DNA of 5,611 nucleotides, taken from contig CAAGRN010000281.1 of the NCBI GenBank assembly GCA_900772715.1, positions 1 through 5,611 on the forward strand, read 5' to 3'. Positions 5,084 to 5,611 of the stretch are shown piece after piece. The stretch comes from an uncultured Subdoligranulum sp. Lineage in GTDB: Bacteria; Bacillota_A; Clostridia; Oscillospirales; Ruminococcaceae. Under the pieces are notes generated by a model. That model searched no databases, had not been told where the DNA came from, and was given only the letters and a program-made list of their open reading frames with translations. A program made the translations under genes and the position numbers. How positions within the stretch are numbered: position 1 is the stretch's first letter; each line of letters starts with the position of its first letter.

Positions 5084-5499
5084 ATATTTTCTATCAAAAT
5101 GCCGTAGCCGCGGGTGGGGTCATTGACAAAAACGTGGGTCACGGCACCCACCAACGCACCGTCCTGCAAAATGGGGCTGCCGCTCATCCCCTGCACAATG
5201 CCGCCGCTGACATCCAGCAGGTCGGGGTCGGTGATGCGCAGCAGCAAATTGCGGTTCGGCTCGGCGCTGGTCAGGTTGATTCGCTCGATCACGGCGGCAT
5301 AGCGCTGCGGCTTGCTGCCGGTGACGGTGGTCAGCACCTCGGCGGCGCCGGTATGCACGCTTTGAACGTGCGCGGCAGGCAGCAGTTCCAGCGCGCTGCA
5401 ATCGCCGGTGTACAGCCCATAGACCCCTGTGGCGGCGTTGCTTTGTATGGTGCCGATGCTGCCGGGCAGAAATTCGCCCCGCAGCTCGCCCGGGCTGCC
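5065..5499 (-). CDS. spoIVB: SpoIVB C-terminal part (S55 serine peptidase, sigma-K checkpoint), gene broken at about 5500
   Basis: In B. subtilis, SpoIVB is secreted from the forespore and cleaves SpoIVFA, releasing pro-sigma-K processing. This fragment of about 144 codons covers the end of the S55 domain. It begins GSPGELRGEFLPGSIG and contains ITDPDLL, whose Asp (5227-5229) matches the catalytic Asp. It then has GGIVQGMSGSP with the catalytic Ser (5182-5184) and ends AVTHVFVNDPTRGYGILIENM before the stop. The frame stays open to the right of 5499, but the translation there (runs such as RPRPA, RRAT, CC) is not SpoIVB-like. The matching N-terminal half of the domain appears instead on the opposite strand from about 5500. 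The catalytic His region (GALGH in B. subtilis) is not in the window. The position upstream of spo0A is the classical one. Confidence 0.9.
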   Translation of the reverse strand, partial: GSPGELRGEFLPGSIGTIQSNAATGVYGLYTGDCSALELLPAAHVQSVHTGAAEVLTTVTGSKPQRYAAVIERINLTSAEPNRNLLLRITDPDLLDVSGGIVQGMSGSPILQDGALVGAVTHVFVNDPTRGYGILIENMLPPDS

Positions 5500-5510
5500 G
5501 AGGGCAGGAG
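5495..5510. other. Inversion junction within spoIVB
   Basis: Minus-strand SpoIVB homology stops at about 5499 and plus-strand homology starts at about 5502-5508. A short palindrome CTGCC-GAG-GGCAG (5495-5507) sits exactly at the joint, the sort of micro-homology seen at fold-back or template-switch joints. No long inverted repeat or recombinase site is evident on this side. Confidence 0.8.
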
Positions 5511-5611
5511 CATACCGCCAGCTTGACGCCGGTTCTGGACAACACCTCCGGGCTGTACCGCGCCGGGGTCTGGGTGCGGGACTCCGGCGCAGGCATCGGC
5601 ACGCTGACCTA
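5502..5611 (+). pseudogene. spoIVB: Inverted N-side piece of the SpoIVB S55 domain, cut by window edge
   Basis: The plus strand in the frame starting at 5502 reads GQEHTASLTPVLD, then GLYRAGVWVRDSGAGIGTLT, to the window edge. WVRDSGAGIGTLT (5571-5609) is the hallmark start of the SpoIVB peptidase domain (RDSAAGIGTMTF in B. subtilis). It should lie about 60-80 residues before GSPGEL on the same strand, but here it is head-to-head with the C-terminal part. The piece has no start codon or ribosome-binding site of its own. It is either one side of an inverted segment within spoIVB or a fold-back chimera at a sequence end. Confidence 0.85.

Noticed and set aside
5120..5602. Minus-strand open frame (160 codons) spanning the spoIVB joint
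   Set aside because: It is in a different frame from SpoIVB and its arginine-rich translation looks like an out-of-frame reading. It crosses the inverted joint, so it cannot be an ancestral gene.

Overview
This 5,611-base stretch is GC-rich and looks like the chromosome of a gut-type Clostridia. Oscillospirales (the Faecalibacterium / Gemmiger / Subdoligranulum neighbourhood) is my inference. It rests on spoIVB next to spo0A, the codon style, and a short palindromic repeat resembling elements I associate with that group. Every convincing gene is read leftward (minus strand).

Layout in transcription order, right to left. (1) 5611-5065: spoIVB, the S55 serine peptidase of the sigma-K checkpoint. 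Its C-terminal half is intact on the minus strand, but from about 5500 to the window edge the N-terminal half of the same domain is read on the PLUS strand, so the gene is broken by an inversion or fold-back junction. (2) 5064-4738: regulatory region with a terminator overlapping the spoIVB stop, exact 0A boxes (TGTCGAA), a 14-bp palindrome and a candidate extended -10 promoter. (3) 4737-3979: spo0A, with a perfectly conserved DNA-binding end but an unusual receiver. (4) 3978-3614: a 365-nt non-coding region holding a ~150-bp MITE/REP-like element with palindromic ends, a strong leftward terminator, another 0A box, an AT-rich inverted repeat and a TATAAT promoter. (5) 3613 to 1: a tightly packed probable operon, ispDF (fused IspD-IspF), cdaA (diadenylate cyclase), cdaR (YbbR-repeat regulator) and the start of an FAD-dependent oxidoreductase of the COG2509 type, cut by the window edge.

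How the parts fit: SpoIVB and Spo0A are the conserved sporulation pair. The second block couples isoprenoid precursor synthesis (MEP pathway, needed for undecaprenyl-phosphate and hence the cell wall) to c-di-AMP synthesis, which is also tied to wall and potassium homeostasis. The usual third partner, glmM, is not next to cdaR. An oxidoreductase start takes its place.

No new defence or mobile system is evident. The most notable anomaly is the inverted joint inside spoIVB, either a real invertible or rearranged gene or an assembly/amplification chimera near a contig end. Next come the 0A-box cluster, the palindromic repeat element, the altered Spo0A acidic pocket, and an internal ribosome-binding site at the IspD/IspF fusion point.
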